DNA of 64,000 bases from Colimorpha_A sp045543555 (lineage in GTDB: Bacteria > Bacillota > Clostridia > Oscillospirales > CAG-272). Location: positions 1 through 64,000 of the forward strand of contig JAZQMQ010000007.1 of NCBI GenBank assembly GCA_045543555.1, read 5' to 3'. Shown piece by piece: positions 8,716 to 17,325 of the stretch. The translations under genes and the position numbers were made by a program. The notes under the pieces are model-generated. The model saw only the letters and a program-made list of their open reading frames with translations. It was not told the origin of the DNA and made no database searches. Within the stretch, counting starts at the first letter, position 1. Each line of letters begins with the position of its first letter.

Positions 8716-9578
8716 TTGATATCTCCTCCTTCCCTTCCTTCAAAAAAACGTGCATATTCGGATGGGTATTGAGAGAAGAATCTCTTAAATATTTTGGAAA
8801 AATGAGCGGATGTTGAAAAACCAACTATTGTACTGATCTCCGATACGGAATATTTTTTCGATTCAAGCAATGTTTTTGCATACTCACATCTCATTCTGTT
8901 GATAAATTCAACAGGAGTAAGATCAGTCGCCTTTTTGAATTCACGACAGAAGTGATATCTGCTCAGTCCCGCAACGGAAGCTACTTCATCAAGAGATATA
9001 TCACCTGTATATTCCTTCTTTATAAAGCTTATCGATTGCTTTATCTTTCGAAGCGTCCTACTTTCCTTATCATGAGCTGTATCAAGTACCTTAAAATCTC
9101 TAAAAAGCTTCACAGCAAACTCGTTTAAATAACTCTTTATCATTAAATGTCGGAGCTCGCCGGTGAAATCCCATTCATTTCTGATACGGTGCATAAGCTC
9201 AGATAATTCATTGGATGAAATCTTCTCTTCAAAGTTGATAGTTTCAACATCAATTCCTATAGATGACAAATAATCGGTATCTATCTGCATACAGTAATAC
9301 TTAAAGATATTGTCTGATGTTACGTAGTGAATTCTGTTCGTGTTTATGACAACAATATCATTTTCCGATATTTCATACGGCTTCATATCTGAATATACGA
9401 CGCCGCTACCGCTGATTCCCATTAGAAACTCCATATCTCTGTGCTTATGAACATAATGATGCGGCGTATTCACCATTATATCTATATGAAAATTGACAGG
9501 AAGGTCACTATTGACAAAGGAACATATCTCCTTTATAACGCTTCCCCCCATAATTTCCGTTACATTCTTGTTATTCAT
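8712..9578 (-). CDS. AraC-family transcriptional regulator
   Basis: A 288-residue regulator. The N-terminal half resembles a cupin ligand-binding domain (HHYVHKHRDMEFLMGISG stretch). The last 100 residues hold two helix-turn-helix motifs: ISLDEVASVAGLSRYHFCREFK and the conserved VSEISTIVGFSTSAHFSKIFKR. I chose ATG 9578 because GGAGAAAG lies directly upstream; a 25-residue extension has no such site. It is the first gene of the araC-lplA-PHP operon, transcribed away from mraZ. The inducer cannot be read from sequence. Confidence 0.85.
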   Translation of the reverse strand: MNNKNVTEIMGGSVIKEICSFVNSDLPVNFHIDIMVNTPHHYVHKHRDMEFLMGISGSGVVYSDMKPYEISENDIVVINTNRIHYVTSDNIFKYYCMQIDTDYLSSIGIDVETINFEEKISSNELSELMHRIRNEWDFTGELRHLMIKSYLNEFAVKLFRDFKVLDTAHDKESRTLRKIKQSISFIKKEYTGDISLDEVASVAGLSRYHFCREFKKATDLTPVEFINRMRCEYAKTLLESKKYSVSEISTIVGFSTSAHFSKIFKRFFSQYPSEYARFFEGREGGDIK

Positions 9579-9611
9579 ACTTTCTCCACCATTACAGCAA
9601 CATTTTACACA

Positions 9612-9640
9612 AATATAACATATAATCTCTGCCATGTCAA
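9612..9640 (-). promoter_or_regulatory. Promoter of the araC-lplA operon
   Basis: On the minus strand, TTGACA (9640-9635), 17-bp spacer, TATATT (9617-9612), about 35 bases before the chosen start. Confidence 0.75.
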
Positions 9641-9707
9641 CAAATTTCAGCAAATTAATATCCAGAAAAAGAGCTTATATATTCTCGTTTACTATCACAA
9701 TTTTAAC

Positions 9708-9755
9708 GTGTTCGTTTTTTGTTCTTTTATCGCCATCTTGTTCGCGCAATTGTTC
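9708..9755 (-). promoter_or_regulatory. Cluster of four GAACA boxes, possible AraC operator
   Basis: On the minus strand GAACAA or GAACAC occurs four times, plus-strand starts 9708, 9719, 9738 and 9750, as two pairs 11 and 12 bp apart. They lie 70-115 bp upstream of the araC-type promoter and about 50 bp from the mraZ -35. Direct repeats upstream of a self-regulated AraC gene are typical, but binding is inferred. Confidence 0.3.
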
Positions 9756-9805
9756 TTTATTGCGAAAAAAGTTGAATAATGTCAAAAAAAGTATTGATGA
9801 TTCTA

Positions 9806-9834
9806 TTGCAAAAATCCAATTTCTACGCTATAAT
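9806..9834 (+). promoter_or_regulatory. Promoter of the dcw (division/cell wall) cluster
   Basis: TTGCAA (9806-9811), 17-bp spacer, TATAAT (9829-9834). The MraZ boxes begin 11 bases after the -10 box, so MraZ binding would block initiation or early elongation. Confidence 0.8.
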
Positions 9835-9844
9835 ATAGTCGTAG

Positions 9845-9869
9845 GTGGGACAAAGTGGGCTGATGTGGG
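9845..9869 (+). promoter_or_regulatory. MraZ-binding repeats (three GTGGG boxes)
   Basis: GTGGG occurs at 9845-9849, 9855-9859 and 9865-9869, spaced exactly 10 bp and so on one face of the helix, just downstream of the mraZ -10. GTGGG-type direct repeats before mraZ are the known site of the MraZ repressor, so autoregulation is well supported. Confidence 0.85.
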
Positions 9870-9928
9870 TCAAATATCCACATTCATACCACGCTTTCCC
9901 AAATTTGTGTAGAAGGAGGCGTCATTAA

Positions 9929-10348
9929 ATGTTCTTTGGCGAATATTCTCATAATCTTGACTCAAAAAAGCGAATGAGCCTCCCCTCAAAGCTACGCGAA
10001 GAGCTTGGCGAACGTGTCGTAATGACAAAAAACGTTGATAAATGCATTTCCCTTTACCCATACGAAAGATGGACAGCATACACTCAGCGGCTTGAAACAC
10101 TCCCCGAAACCGAAACCAGAATGGTAAAGCGCTTTCTCTTCTCTGCCGCTGTTGATACTACGGTCGATAATTCGGGACGAATCCTCATTTCCCCGATCCT
10201 TTGTAGTTATGCGGGAATAGATAAGAGCGTAAAGGTGATCGGTGTAGGTGATCACATCGAAATATGGGATGAGGCTAGCTGGAACAATGTACTCTCCTCC
10301 GAAAATACTGCAGAGATAACCGATCTGCTTATAAAGTTGGGATTCTGA
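9929..10348 (+). CDS. mraZ: Transcriptional regulator MraZ
   Basis: A 139-residue double-AbrB-like-fold DNA-binding protein. Each half carries a SxxR-type motif: NLDSKKRMSLPSKLRE near residue 15 and VDNSGRILISPIL near 85. MraZ forms ring oligomers that bind GTGGG repeats, three of which sit in its own promoter. AAGGAGG precedes the ATG. It is first in the dcw operon, one base before rsmH. Confidence 0.95.
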   Translation: MFFGEYSHNLDSKKRMSLPSKLREELGERVVMTKNVDKCISLYPYERWTAYTQRLETLPETETRMVKRFLFSAAVDTTVDNSGRILISPILCSYAGIDKSVKVIGVGDHIEIWDEASWNNVLSSENTAEITDLLIKLGF

Positions 10349-10349
10349 T

Positions 10350-11282
10350 ATGTCAGTAAACTTCGAACATTATTCCGTAATGCTTAATGAATGCATCGAC
10401 GGACTGAACATTAACCCCGACGGTCTTTACGTAGACTGCACCGCAGGAGGAGGCGGACACAGCTTCGCTATAGCAAGTAAATTAAGCAAAAACGGAAAGC
10501 TTGTCGCAATTGACCGTGATGCTGACGCAATAGAAGCCGTAACCGAGCGACTCACTCCCTATTCGGACAGAGTTGAAATTGTAAAAAACAATTTTTCAAA
10601 TCTAAAAGAAATATTAAACGGCAGACAAGCCGACGGGGTGCTTATAGACCTTGGAATCTCCTCGCATCAAATTGATGTAGCAGAGCGTGGCTTCTCGTAC
10701 AATCAGGACGCGCCTCTCGATATGAGAATGAACAGAGATGATCCGGTCTCTGCATACGATATTGTCAATACATATACGGAAGAAGACTTGGCAAACGTTA
10801 TTTTCCGTTACGGCGAAGAAAAGTTTTCAAGACGCATCGCATCGAGGATAGTTTCGCAAAGAAGCGTCGCTCCAATAAAAACAACTCTTGCGCTTGTTAA
10901 AATAATTACCGATGCCATACCTCCAAAGATGAGAGAAAAAGGTTCTTCTCCGGCGAAGAGAACGTTCCAAGCAATACGTATCGAAGTAAACGGCGAGCTA
11001 GAGATAATACCACCGACAGTTAAAGATATTGCACAGTGCCTGAAGCCGGGTGGAAGAATGGCAATAATAACGTTCCACTCTCTTGAAGACAGATTGGTCA
11101 AGCAAACAATGTCGGAGCTTGGCAAGGGATGCACCTGCCCTCCCGATTTTCCTGTATGTGTTTGCGGGAAAAAGCCAATAATAAAGCTGATAAGTAAAAA
11201 ACCAATTCTCCCGTCGGATAATGAACTGGAAGAAAACAAAAGAAGCCACAGCGCAAAGCTTCGTGTGGCTGAGAAGCTATAA
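10350..11282 (+). CDS. rsmH: 16S rRNA m4C1402 methyltransferase RsmH
   Basis: A 310-residue SAM-dependent methyltransferase that N4-methylates C1402 of 16S rRNA. The SAM motif CTAGGGGHS lies near residue 30, followed by VLIDLGISSHQID and the RGFSYNQDAPLDMRMN block, then FQAIRIEVNGEL and TFHSLEDRLVK, all standard for RsmH/MraW. Normal length, starting one base after the mraZ stop. Confidence 0.95.
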   Translation: MSVNFEHYSVMLNECIDGLNINPDGLYVDCTAGGGGHSFAIASKLSKNGKLVAIDRDADAIEAVTERLTPYSDRVEIVKNNFSNLKEILNGRQADGVLIDLGISSHQIDVAERGFSYNQDAPLDMRMNRDDPVSAYDIVNTYTEEDLANVIFRYGEEKFSRRIASRIVSQRSVAPIKTTLALVKIITDAIPPKMREKGSSPAKRTFQAIRIEVNGELEIIPPTVKDIAQCLKPGGRMAIITFHSLEDRLVKQTMSELGKGCTCPPDFPVCVCGKKPIIKLISKKPILPSDNELEENKRSHSAKLRVAEKL

Positions 11283-11309
11283 AAATCAAGTTGAAAGAAG
11301 GACTCAGTA

Positions 11310-11945
11310 ATGACAAACGACGTTACCAATGCAAGAACAAGCGCTTCAAAAAATGCCAATGCAATAAACGCAAGATCCAATAACACACGTCCAATCAGTC
11401 ATACAAAGCCAATCAATACAAAAGATGCGCGAGTAAGCGGATATACAAGAGTAAAATCCGGAGATCTCAAGAGAAGAAACGTTACTCGTTCTCCCAATAT
11501 GTCAAACCCCAGCGCAAGAGCTGAAGCTCCTCGAGTAACCCTTGGCGGTCTTCCCGTAAAAGCTCCTTCCAAGAATAAAGCTATACCTGTTGCATCCGTT
11601 CACGTAGAGCCTACTGTAAGAACCGTAACCGCAACAACAAAGGTGTCCTTCCCCTACTCCGTGATTTTCCTTTCTCTCATCTGTTCGTTGATGTTCTTCT
11701 ATATGATCTTCAATTACGTTCAGATCAATGAGCACACCTCTGTGATTTCTGACCTTAAGGCAGATATCGCAACGCTTTCCTTCGAAACCAACGAGCTTAC
11801 CACAAAGCTTGAGCAAAAGAACGATCTTACACTCATCGAACAGATAGCAACTGAAAAGCTCGGAATGGTTAAGATCGATGAAATAACAAAAAAATATATA
11901 ACTATGGATCCGGGTGACAGCATAAACCCTTTGGGAATTGACTGA
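11310..11945 (+). CDS. ftsL: FtsL/DivIC-like division protein with disordered N-terminus
   Basis: A 211-residue bitopic protein at the ftsL position. The first 115 residues are low-complexity and rich in Asn, Arg, Ser, Thr and Pro. One membrane helix lies at about 118-138, followed by a coiled coil (NELTTKLEQKNDLTLIEQIA) and the LGMVK-type ending seen in FtsL/septum-initiator proteins. Ordinary FtsL is about 100-130 residues, so the extension roughly doubles it. It would act in the septal FtsQ-L-B/W/PBP complex. Identity rests on position and architecture because FtsL sequences are poorly conserved. Confidence 0.7.
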   Translation: MTNDVTNARTSASKNANAINARSNNTRPISHTKPINTKDARVSGYTRVKSGDLKRRNVTRSPNMSNPSARAEAPRVTLGGLPVKAPSKNKAIPVASVHVEPTVRTVTATTKVSFPYSVIFLSLICSLMFFYMIFNYVQINEHTSVISDLKADIATLSFETNELTTKLEQKNDLTLIEQIATEKLGMVKIDEITKKYITMDPGDSINPLGID

Positions 11946-11970
11946 TAATCATAAAGATCACATAATACTC

Positions 11971-12013
11971 GAGGACAACAGATAATAATTTTTCCGTTGT
12001 CCTCTGTTTTTTT
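11971..12013 (+). terminator. Terminator inside the dcw cluster
   Basis: A 9-bp stem GAGGACAAC (11971-11979) with GTTGTCCTC (11996-12004), 16-base loop, then TG and seven T. It closes the mraZ-rsmH-ftsL unit before a new promoter. Confidence 0.7.
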
Positions 12014-12023
12014 CTATTCTCTA

Positions 12024-12052
12024 TTGTAAAATTGAAGTGTATGTTATATAAT
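12024..12052 (+). promoter_or_regulatory. Internal promoter before pbpB
   Basis: TTGTAA (12024-12029), 17-bp spacer, TATAAT (12047-12052), directly after the internal terminator. This separates pbpB and the mur genes from MraZ-controlled transcription. Confidence 0.72.
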
Positions 12053-12078
12053 TAATAAGACTATACTTCATACGGGAG

Positions 12079-14334
12079 GTGTTTGACATTAGAACTGCAA
12101 CAGAATCAAACAGACGAATACCAAAGCGAAGTCTTATAATCCTTGCCGCTTTTATGGCATTTTGGTGCCTTATAATATTCCGTCTATTTAAGCTTCAGAT
12201 CATTGACTACGACTACTATCAAAACAAAGTAATAAACAATATTCAGCGATACACAACGTTGAAAGCAGAACGCGGTGAAATATACGACACTAATATGCAC
12301 GCGCTGGCGTCAAACTATACCGTGTACAGAATCTTCATCTCCCCACGTGATATTGTTGACGAATCGCAGGCAGAGCTTATCTCCGACGGCCTTTCAAGAA
12401 TACTTCTTGCGGACCGAGATAAAATATACTCCTTAACTCAAAAGAAGAACAGAGCCGACGAAACGGTAGCAAAAAAAGCATCCGAAGCCCAAGCGCACGA
12501 GGTAAGGGCCTTCATACTTGAAAACGGACTTAAAATGCAGGTGCATCTGGAGGCTAATTCCGCAAGATACTATCCATACTCAAACCTCGCAGCAAACGTT
12601 ATCGGTGTAGTTGGAACCGACAAGGGCCTCTCGGGACTTGAACATTATTATGATTCCTTCCTAAAGGGCGAATCGGGTAAATACATAACGTCAAAAGACG
12701 CCCAGGGCGGTCAGATGCCGGGAAAATACGATACGTATATCGACGCATCAAACGGTGCTAACCTCGTAACAACGATCGATATGACCATTCAGAAGGCACT
12801 TGAAAAGCAGATCCGTCAGTCATATCTCGACAACGATCCTCTTAACAGAGTTACAGGCATCGTACTTGATGTAAACACAGGCGCAATTCTCGGAATGGCA
12901 ACCTACCCTTCCTTCGATCTTAACGATCCGTTTACCCTCGACAGCGATTCATTACAAAAGCTTGAAGGCAGCGGATTGGATCCTGAATCGCCGGAATATT
13001 CAAGCTACAAAAACAATCTTCTCCATGCGCTGTGGAGAAACAAAGCGGTCTCGGAGCTTTATGAGCCCGGTTCAACCTTCAAGGTCATAACAACCGCAAT
13101 GGGATTTGAGGAGAACATCGTTTCCCCGTCGGAAAAATTCTACTGTAACGGTAAATTCTACGTTACGGGATATCCTGATCCTATCCACTGTCACAAGCTT
13201 TCGGGACACAAATCCGTCACCTTTGAAGTCGGACTTCAGCAGTCTTGCAACCCAACCCTTATGTCGATTGGGCTCCGACTCGGTCAGACGACCTTCTATA
13301 ACTATTTCAAATCATTCGGATACACCTCAAAAACAGGCATAGATTTGCCGGGTGAGGCAAATTCAATATACGCATCATTAACTGACTTTAACGACGTATC
13401 GCTTGCGGTGTATTCCTTCGGCCAGACATTCAAGGTCACTCCCCTTCAACAGTTGACAGCCATATCCTCCGTTGCGAACGGTGGCAATCTTATTACGCCC
13501 TATGTTGTTGATAAGATCATCGACGACGACGGCAATATTCTTATGCAGCATCAGGTAAATATCAAGCGACAGGTAATAAGCTCCGACATATGCTCCACCA
13601 TTTCCTCGATTCTTGAAAGAGGTGTTTCGGGTAACGGAGGAGCAAAGAATGCATACGTTGCAGGATATAAAATAGCGGCAAAAACAGGAACATCCGAGGT
13701 CCGTGACCAAGCAGACCCCAACGGTGAATTTTCCTACCGTGTAGGATCTACAGTAGCCTATGCACCTGCCGACAATCCGCAAATATCGGTAATTATCGTT
13801 TGCGATACACCTATGGCTCCAAGTAAATATGGATCGGTAGTTGCCGCTCCTTACATTGCCGGCTTCCTTGACGAGATACTTCCATACATCGGAATTGAAA
13901 GAAACTATACCCCCGAGGAGCTTCTCAAGGTAAGAGCAACGCTCAATAACTACGTAGGCTGGCCAAAGGCGGATACTGTTTCCGCTGCCACCAACCGCGG
14001 TCTCAAATTTGAGGTAAGAGGTGACGGCGACGTTATCACATATCAGGTGCCTGCCAAGGGTCAGCAGATAATGAAGAACGATGGCAAGGTAATATTCTAC
14101 ACAGGAAACGCAACACCAATTGCCAACAAAACAGTCCCCGACGTAGTCGGCAGAGTCGCTTCTGCAGCAAACAGAGCGCTCACAAACGCAGGATTCAACG
14201 TAATTATCGACGGAGCGACAAATTCCTCTTCCGATGAAGCTTACGTTGTATCACAGTCAATTACCCCCGGAACCCTCGCAACAGAATCCACGGTAGTTAC
14301 GATCACGGTTCGTTACCTCGACGGTACGGCTTAA
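12079..14334 (+). CDS. Class B penicillin-binding protein (FtsI/SpoVD type) with PASTA domain
   Basis: A D,D-transpeptidase of about 750 residues that cross-links septal or spore peptidoglycan. One N-terminal membrane helix (about 18-38) is followed by the PBP-dimer domain with the RGEIYD motif, then the transpeptidase domain with SxxK as GSTFK near residue 332, SxN as SCN near 390 and KTG as AAKTGTSE near 535. One PASTA domain closes the C-terminus (TVPDVVG). Start choice is awkward: in-frame GTG 12079 lies inside the GGGAGGTG ribosome binding site, whereas ATT at 12088 has ideal spacing; the first ATG is inside the membrane helix. I list the longest frame but ATT 12088 is plausible. Whether it is the vegetative FtsI or sporulation SpoVD is open. 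Confidence 0.92.
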   Translation: MFDIRTATESNRRIPKRSLIILAAFMAFWCLIIFRLFKLQIIDYDYYQNKVINNIQRYTTLKAERGEIYDTNMHALASNYTVYRIFISPRDIVDESQAELISDGLSRILLADRDKIYSLTQKKNRADETVAKKASEAQAHEVRAFILENGLKMQVHLEANSARYYPYSNLAANVIGVVGTDKGLSGLEHYYDSFLKGESGKYITSKDAQGGQMPGKYDTYIDASNGANLVTTIDMTIQKALEKQIRQSYLDNDPLNRVTGIVLDVNTGAILGMATYPSFDLNDPFTLDSDSLQKLEGSGLDPESPEYSSYKNNLLHALWRNKAVSELYEPGSTFKVITTAMGFEENIVSPSEKFYCNGKFYVTGYPDPIHCHKLSGHKSVTFEVGLQQSCNPTLMSIGLRLGQTTFYNYFKSFGYTSKTGIDLPGEANSIYASLTDFNDVSLAVYSFGQTFKVTPLQQLTAISSVANGGNLITPYVVDKIIDDDGNILMQHQVNIKRQVISSDICSTISSILERGVSGNGGAKNAYVAGYKIAAKTGTSEVRDQADPNGEFSYRVGSTVAYAPADNPQISVIIVCDTPMAPSKYGSVVAAPYIAGFLDEILPYIGIERNYTPEELLKVRATLNNYVGWPKADTVSAATNRGLKFEVRGDGDVITYQVPAKGQQIMKNDGKVIFYTGNATPIANKTVPDVVGRVASAANRALTNAGFNVIIDGATNSSSDEAYVVSQSITPGTLATESTVVTITVRYLDGTA

Positions 14335-14395
14335 TAGAACCAGGCAGTTTAATAAGACGTTCAAATCATCTAAACTGATTTACGGAGATGATATT

Positions 14396-15859
14396 ATGAC
14401 TCTTAATAAACTGTTAAGCTCTATTCAATGTCAAAAATACAATTTTTCTGATACCGAAATCACGAGTGTCACACCCGATCCCGACAAATGCATAAACGGT
14501 TCCCTTTTCGTATGCATAAAAGGATTTCATCGCGACGGTCACGATGCAATCAAGCGTGCTATTTCAAACGGTGCAGTAGCAACAGTAATAGAATGCGGCC
14601 GGCAGGACGTACGCAAATATCTTGATGAATTATCCGTTCCCTACGCTGTTTCAAGCGATAACAGATCTGCTTTAAGCTATATCATAAGCCGCTTTTATGA
14701 TGATCCTGCATCAAGTCTAAAAATAACAGCCGTAACAGGCACTAACGGAAAAACGTCAACCGTATCAATGCTAAACGCGATCTACTCCTATGCGGGATAC
14801 TCATGTGCTACAATAGGTACGCTCACATCAAGCATGACTACACCCGATCCCACAGAACTGTATCCCAAGCTAAGGGATCTATATGAATCGGGGATAACTC
14901 ACGTGTTCATGGAAGCATCATCCCACGCCCTCTCACTCGGCAAGCTCGCTCCCATAACCTTCGATAACGCAATATTTACCAATCTTTCCGCTGAGCATCT
15001 CGATCATCACGGAAGTATGGAAGAATACGCGAAGGCAAAATCCAAGCTTTTCTCACAAACAAAGCGAGCGTTTATCAATGTCGATGACAAGTACTGGGAC
15101 ATGATGTTCAAAAGCGAAAACGATAACTATTTATGCTCGATGAAAAGCGGCGGCAACGATTTTTCCGCAAAAGACATCAGGCAAAAAGGAATACACGGTT
15201 CAACATTTACTGTTTATACTGATAATTCCGCATTTAAGATCGACATTTCTCTCCCCGGAGAGTTTTCCGTCATGAATTCCCTTCAAGCCGCTGCTTGTGC
15301 ATACACCGATGGCATCCCTCAGAGAACTATCCGCTACGCTCTTAAAAGCTTCAGAGGAGTTAAAGGCAGACTCGAACGAATACAGTTACCGACAAATGAA
15401 TTTTCCGTATATATCGATTTTGCTCACACCCCCGATGCGCTTAAAAGCTTGCTTAAAACCGTCCGATCCTTCTTAAGAGACGATCAAAGGCTCATACTTA
15501 TGTTCGGTTGCGGCGGCGACAGAGATAAAAGTAAGCGCGGTGCAATGGGTAAGATCGCATCAGAGCTTTCGGATTTTGTAGTAATTACCTCGGATAACAG
15601 CAGGTCGGAGAGAACAGAAGACATAATCTCAATGATACTTTCGGGATTTGATGCAGATTGTCCACATGCGGTAATTGAAGACAGAAAACAAGCAATTGAA
15701 TTCTGTATATCAAACGCCGTACACGGCGACGTTATTATTCTTGCAGGAAAAGGACACGAGGAATACCAAATAACAAAGGACGGGACACGTCCGTTTAATG
15801 AAAGATCAATAGTACTCGACGCCGTTAAGCGCAATATACACGGCAGAGACGCTATTTGA
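14396..15859 (+). CDS. murE: UDP-MurNAc-tripeptide synthetase MurE
   Basis: A 487-residue cytosolic Mur ligase that adds the third residue to UDP-MurNAc-L-Ala-D-Glu. The ATP loop TGTNGKTS is near residue 112, the substrate block EASSHALSLGK near 180, and the C-terminal domain begins near 330. The specificity motif reads DNSR (SDNSRSERTEDI) near residue 402. In meso-DAP-adding MurE this is DNPR, and the kept Arg suggests meso-DAP rather than lysine. A weak 7-bp inverted repeat (14345-14351/14371-14377) lies before it; GGAGATG is the ribosome binding site. Confidence 0.93.
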   Translation: MTLNKLLSSIQCQKYNFSDTEITSVTPDPDKCINGSLFVCIKGFHRDGHDAIKRAISNGAVATVIECGRQDVRKYLDELSVPYAVSSDNRSALSYIISRFYDDPASSLKITAVTGTNGKTSTVSMLNAIYSYAGYSCATIGTLTSSMTTPDPTELYPKLRDLYESGITHVFMEASSHALSLGKLAPITFDNAIFTNLSAEHLDHHGSMEEYAKAKSKLFSQTKRAFINVDDKYWDMMFKSENDNYLCSMKSGGNDFSAKDIRQKGIHGSTFTVYTDNSAFKIDISLPGEFSVMNSLQAAACAYTDGIPQRTIRYALKSFRGVKGRLERIQLPTNEFSVYIDFAHTPDALKSLLKTVRSFLRDDQRLILMFGCGGDRDKSKRGAMGKIASELSDFVVITSDNSRSERTEDIISMILSGFDADCPHAVIEDRKQAIEFCISNAVHGDVIILAGKGHEEYQITKDGTRPFNERSIVLDAVKRNIHGRDAI

Positions 15860-15890
15860 AATCATAGATATTTTTAAGAAGGTAAATATA

Positions 15891-17285
15891 ATGCTGAATT
15901 TAAAAAAAGGTGCTCTACCTTCCGATTTGGCACTTGCTTGCGGAGGGGAGCTGCTATACGAAGGTGTTAAAAACGCAACACACACAGTTATAGATTCAAG
16001 AAAGGCTTCAGAGGGCAGTATTTTTGTTGCTATCAAGGGCGAACGCACCGACGGTCACCTTTACCTCACCCCAGCCGCAGAAAAAGGTGCGGCAGCTGTT
16101 ATAACCGAAAATATACCCGAATCTCTTACTGCATTTGAAGCATGCGGATGCTCCGTAATTTTAGTAGATAACAGCGCCGAGGCTTTGGCTACTCTTGCAA
16201 CAAACCACAAAAAAGAAATGCGTGCACTGACGGTTGGCGTAACAGGAAGCGTCGGAAAAACGACGACAAGACAGTATATTGCTTCTGTTTTAAGTGCGAG
16301 ATTCAATACCCACAAAACCGACGGAAACTTTAATAACGAGCTGGGCCTTCCTCTTACGGTTTTGGGAATATCAGATGAACATGAAACTGCTGTCATTGAA
16401 ATGGGTATGGGCAAAAAAGGTGACATCTCTTTCCTCTCAAAAATCACAATGCCCGATATTGCAGTAATAACAACGATCGGATCGTCACACATCGAGCATC
16501 TTGGCTCAAGAGAAGGTATAAGAGATGCAAAGCTTGAGATAAGAGACGGATTAAAGACGGGAGGCAAGCTCCTGCTAAACGGCGACGAGCCCCTGCTTTC
16601 AGGCATTGAAGGGGCAGTTTACGTTGCAATTAACAATACAGAAGCTCCATACAGAGCCACAAATATAACAACAAGTGAAAACGGTATGGTTTTTGATGCC
16701 GTATGTCCAACACGAGTAATTAAAAACTGCATTATTTCCACCCTTGGTTCTCACACAGTACACGATGCGATGTTTGCCGTTGCAATAGGAGATATGCTTT
16801 CCCTTACCGACGGTGAGATAAAGCTTGGACTTTCAATGTTTGAAGGCGTGGGAATGCGTCAGAATATTAAGGTTAAAGACGGCATAACGTATATACACGA
16901 CTACTACAATGCAAGCCCCGAATCAATACGTGCTTCCCTTTCGGTCACAAAAAATCTTGCAAAAGAAAAGAACGGAAGAACCGTTGCGGTGATAGGAAGC
17001 GTTCTTGAACTCGGTAATTTGAGTGAAACGCTCCACCGTTCAATTGGTAAGGATGCCGCTCATATCGGTACAGATCTGCTCTTCACTTTTGGTGAAGATG
17101 CGGCGTTTATCGCAGATGAAGCTATAACGATGGGCATGGATAAAGATAAAATCCAGGTGTTTAAAGATATTACCGACCCGACACCCATAGCAAACGCAAT
17201 AAAAAATGTACTGAAGCTTAATGACTGTGTGCTGATCAAGGCAAGCCACGGCATTGAGATGGGCAGAATCGCCGACCTTCTTTAA
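15891..17285 (+). CDS. murF: UDP-MurNAc-pentapeptide synthetase MurF
   Basis: A 464-residue Mur ligase that adds D-Ala-D-Ala to the UDP-MurNAc-tripeptide. ATP loop GSVGKTTT near residue 120, then TDGNFNNELGLPLT (MurF-typical) near 145 and the HDYYNASPESI block near 345, which matches the family DxYNANP motif. AGAAGG precedes the ATG. It follows murE by 31 bases. Confidence 0.94.
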   Translation: MLNLKKGALPSDLALACGGELLYEGVKNATHTVIDSRKASEGSIFVAIKGERTDGHLYLTPAAEKGAAAVITENIPESLTAFEACGCSVILVDNSAEALATLATNHKKEMRALTVGVTGSVGKTTTRQYIASVLSARFNTHKTDGNFNNELGLPLTVLGISDEHETAVIEMGMGKKGDISFLSKITMPDIAVITTIGSSHIEHLGSREGIRDAKLEIRDGLKTGGKLLLNGDEPLLSGIEGAVYVAINNTEAPYRATNITTSENGMVFDAVCPTRVIKNCIISTLGSHTVHDAMFAVAIGDMLSLTDGEIKLGLSMFEGVGMRQNIKVKDGITYIHDYYNASPESIRASLSVTKNLAKEKNGRTVAVIGSVLELGNLSETLHRSIGKDAAHIGTDLLFTFGEDAAFIADEAITMGMDKDKIQVFKDITDPTPIANAIKNVLKLNDCVLIKASHGIEMGRIADLL

Positions 17286-17325
17286 AATAGAAAACACAAG
17301 GAAACGTTAATCCGAGGTAATAAAA

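Noticed and set aside
9634..9912. 92-residue plus-strand ORF in the araC-mraZ intergenic region
   Set aside because: It runs through the mraZ promoter and operator boxes, has no ribosome binding site and an erratic composition.
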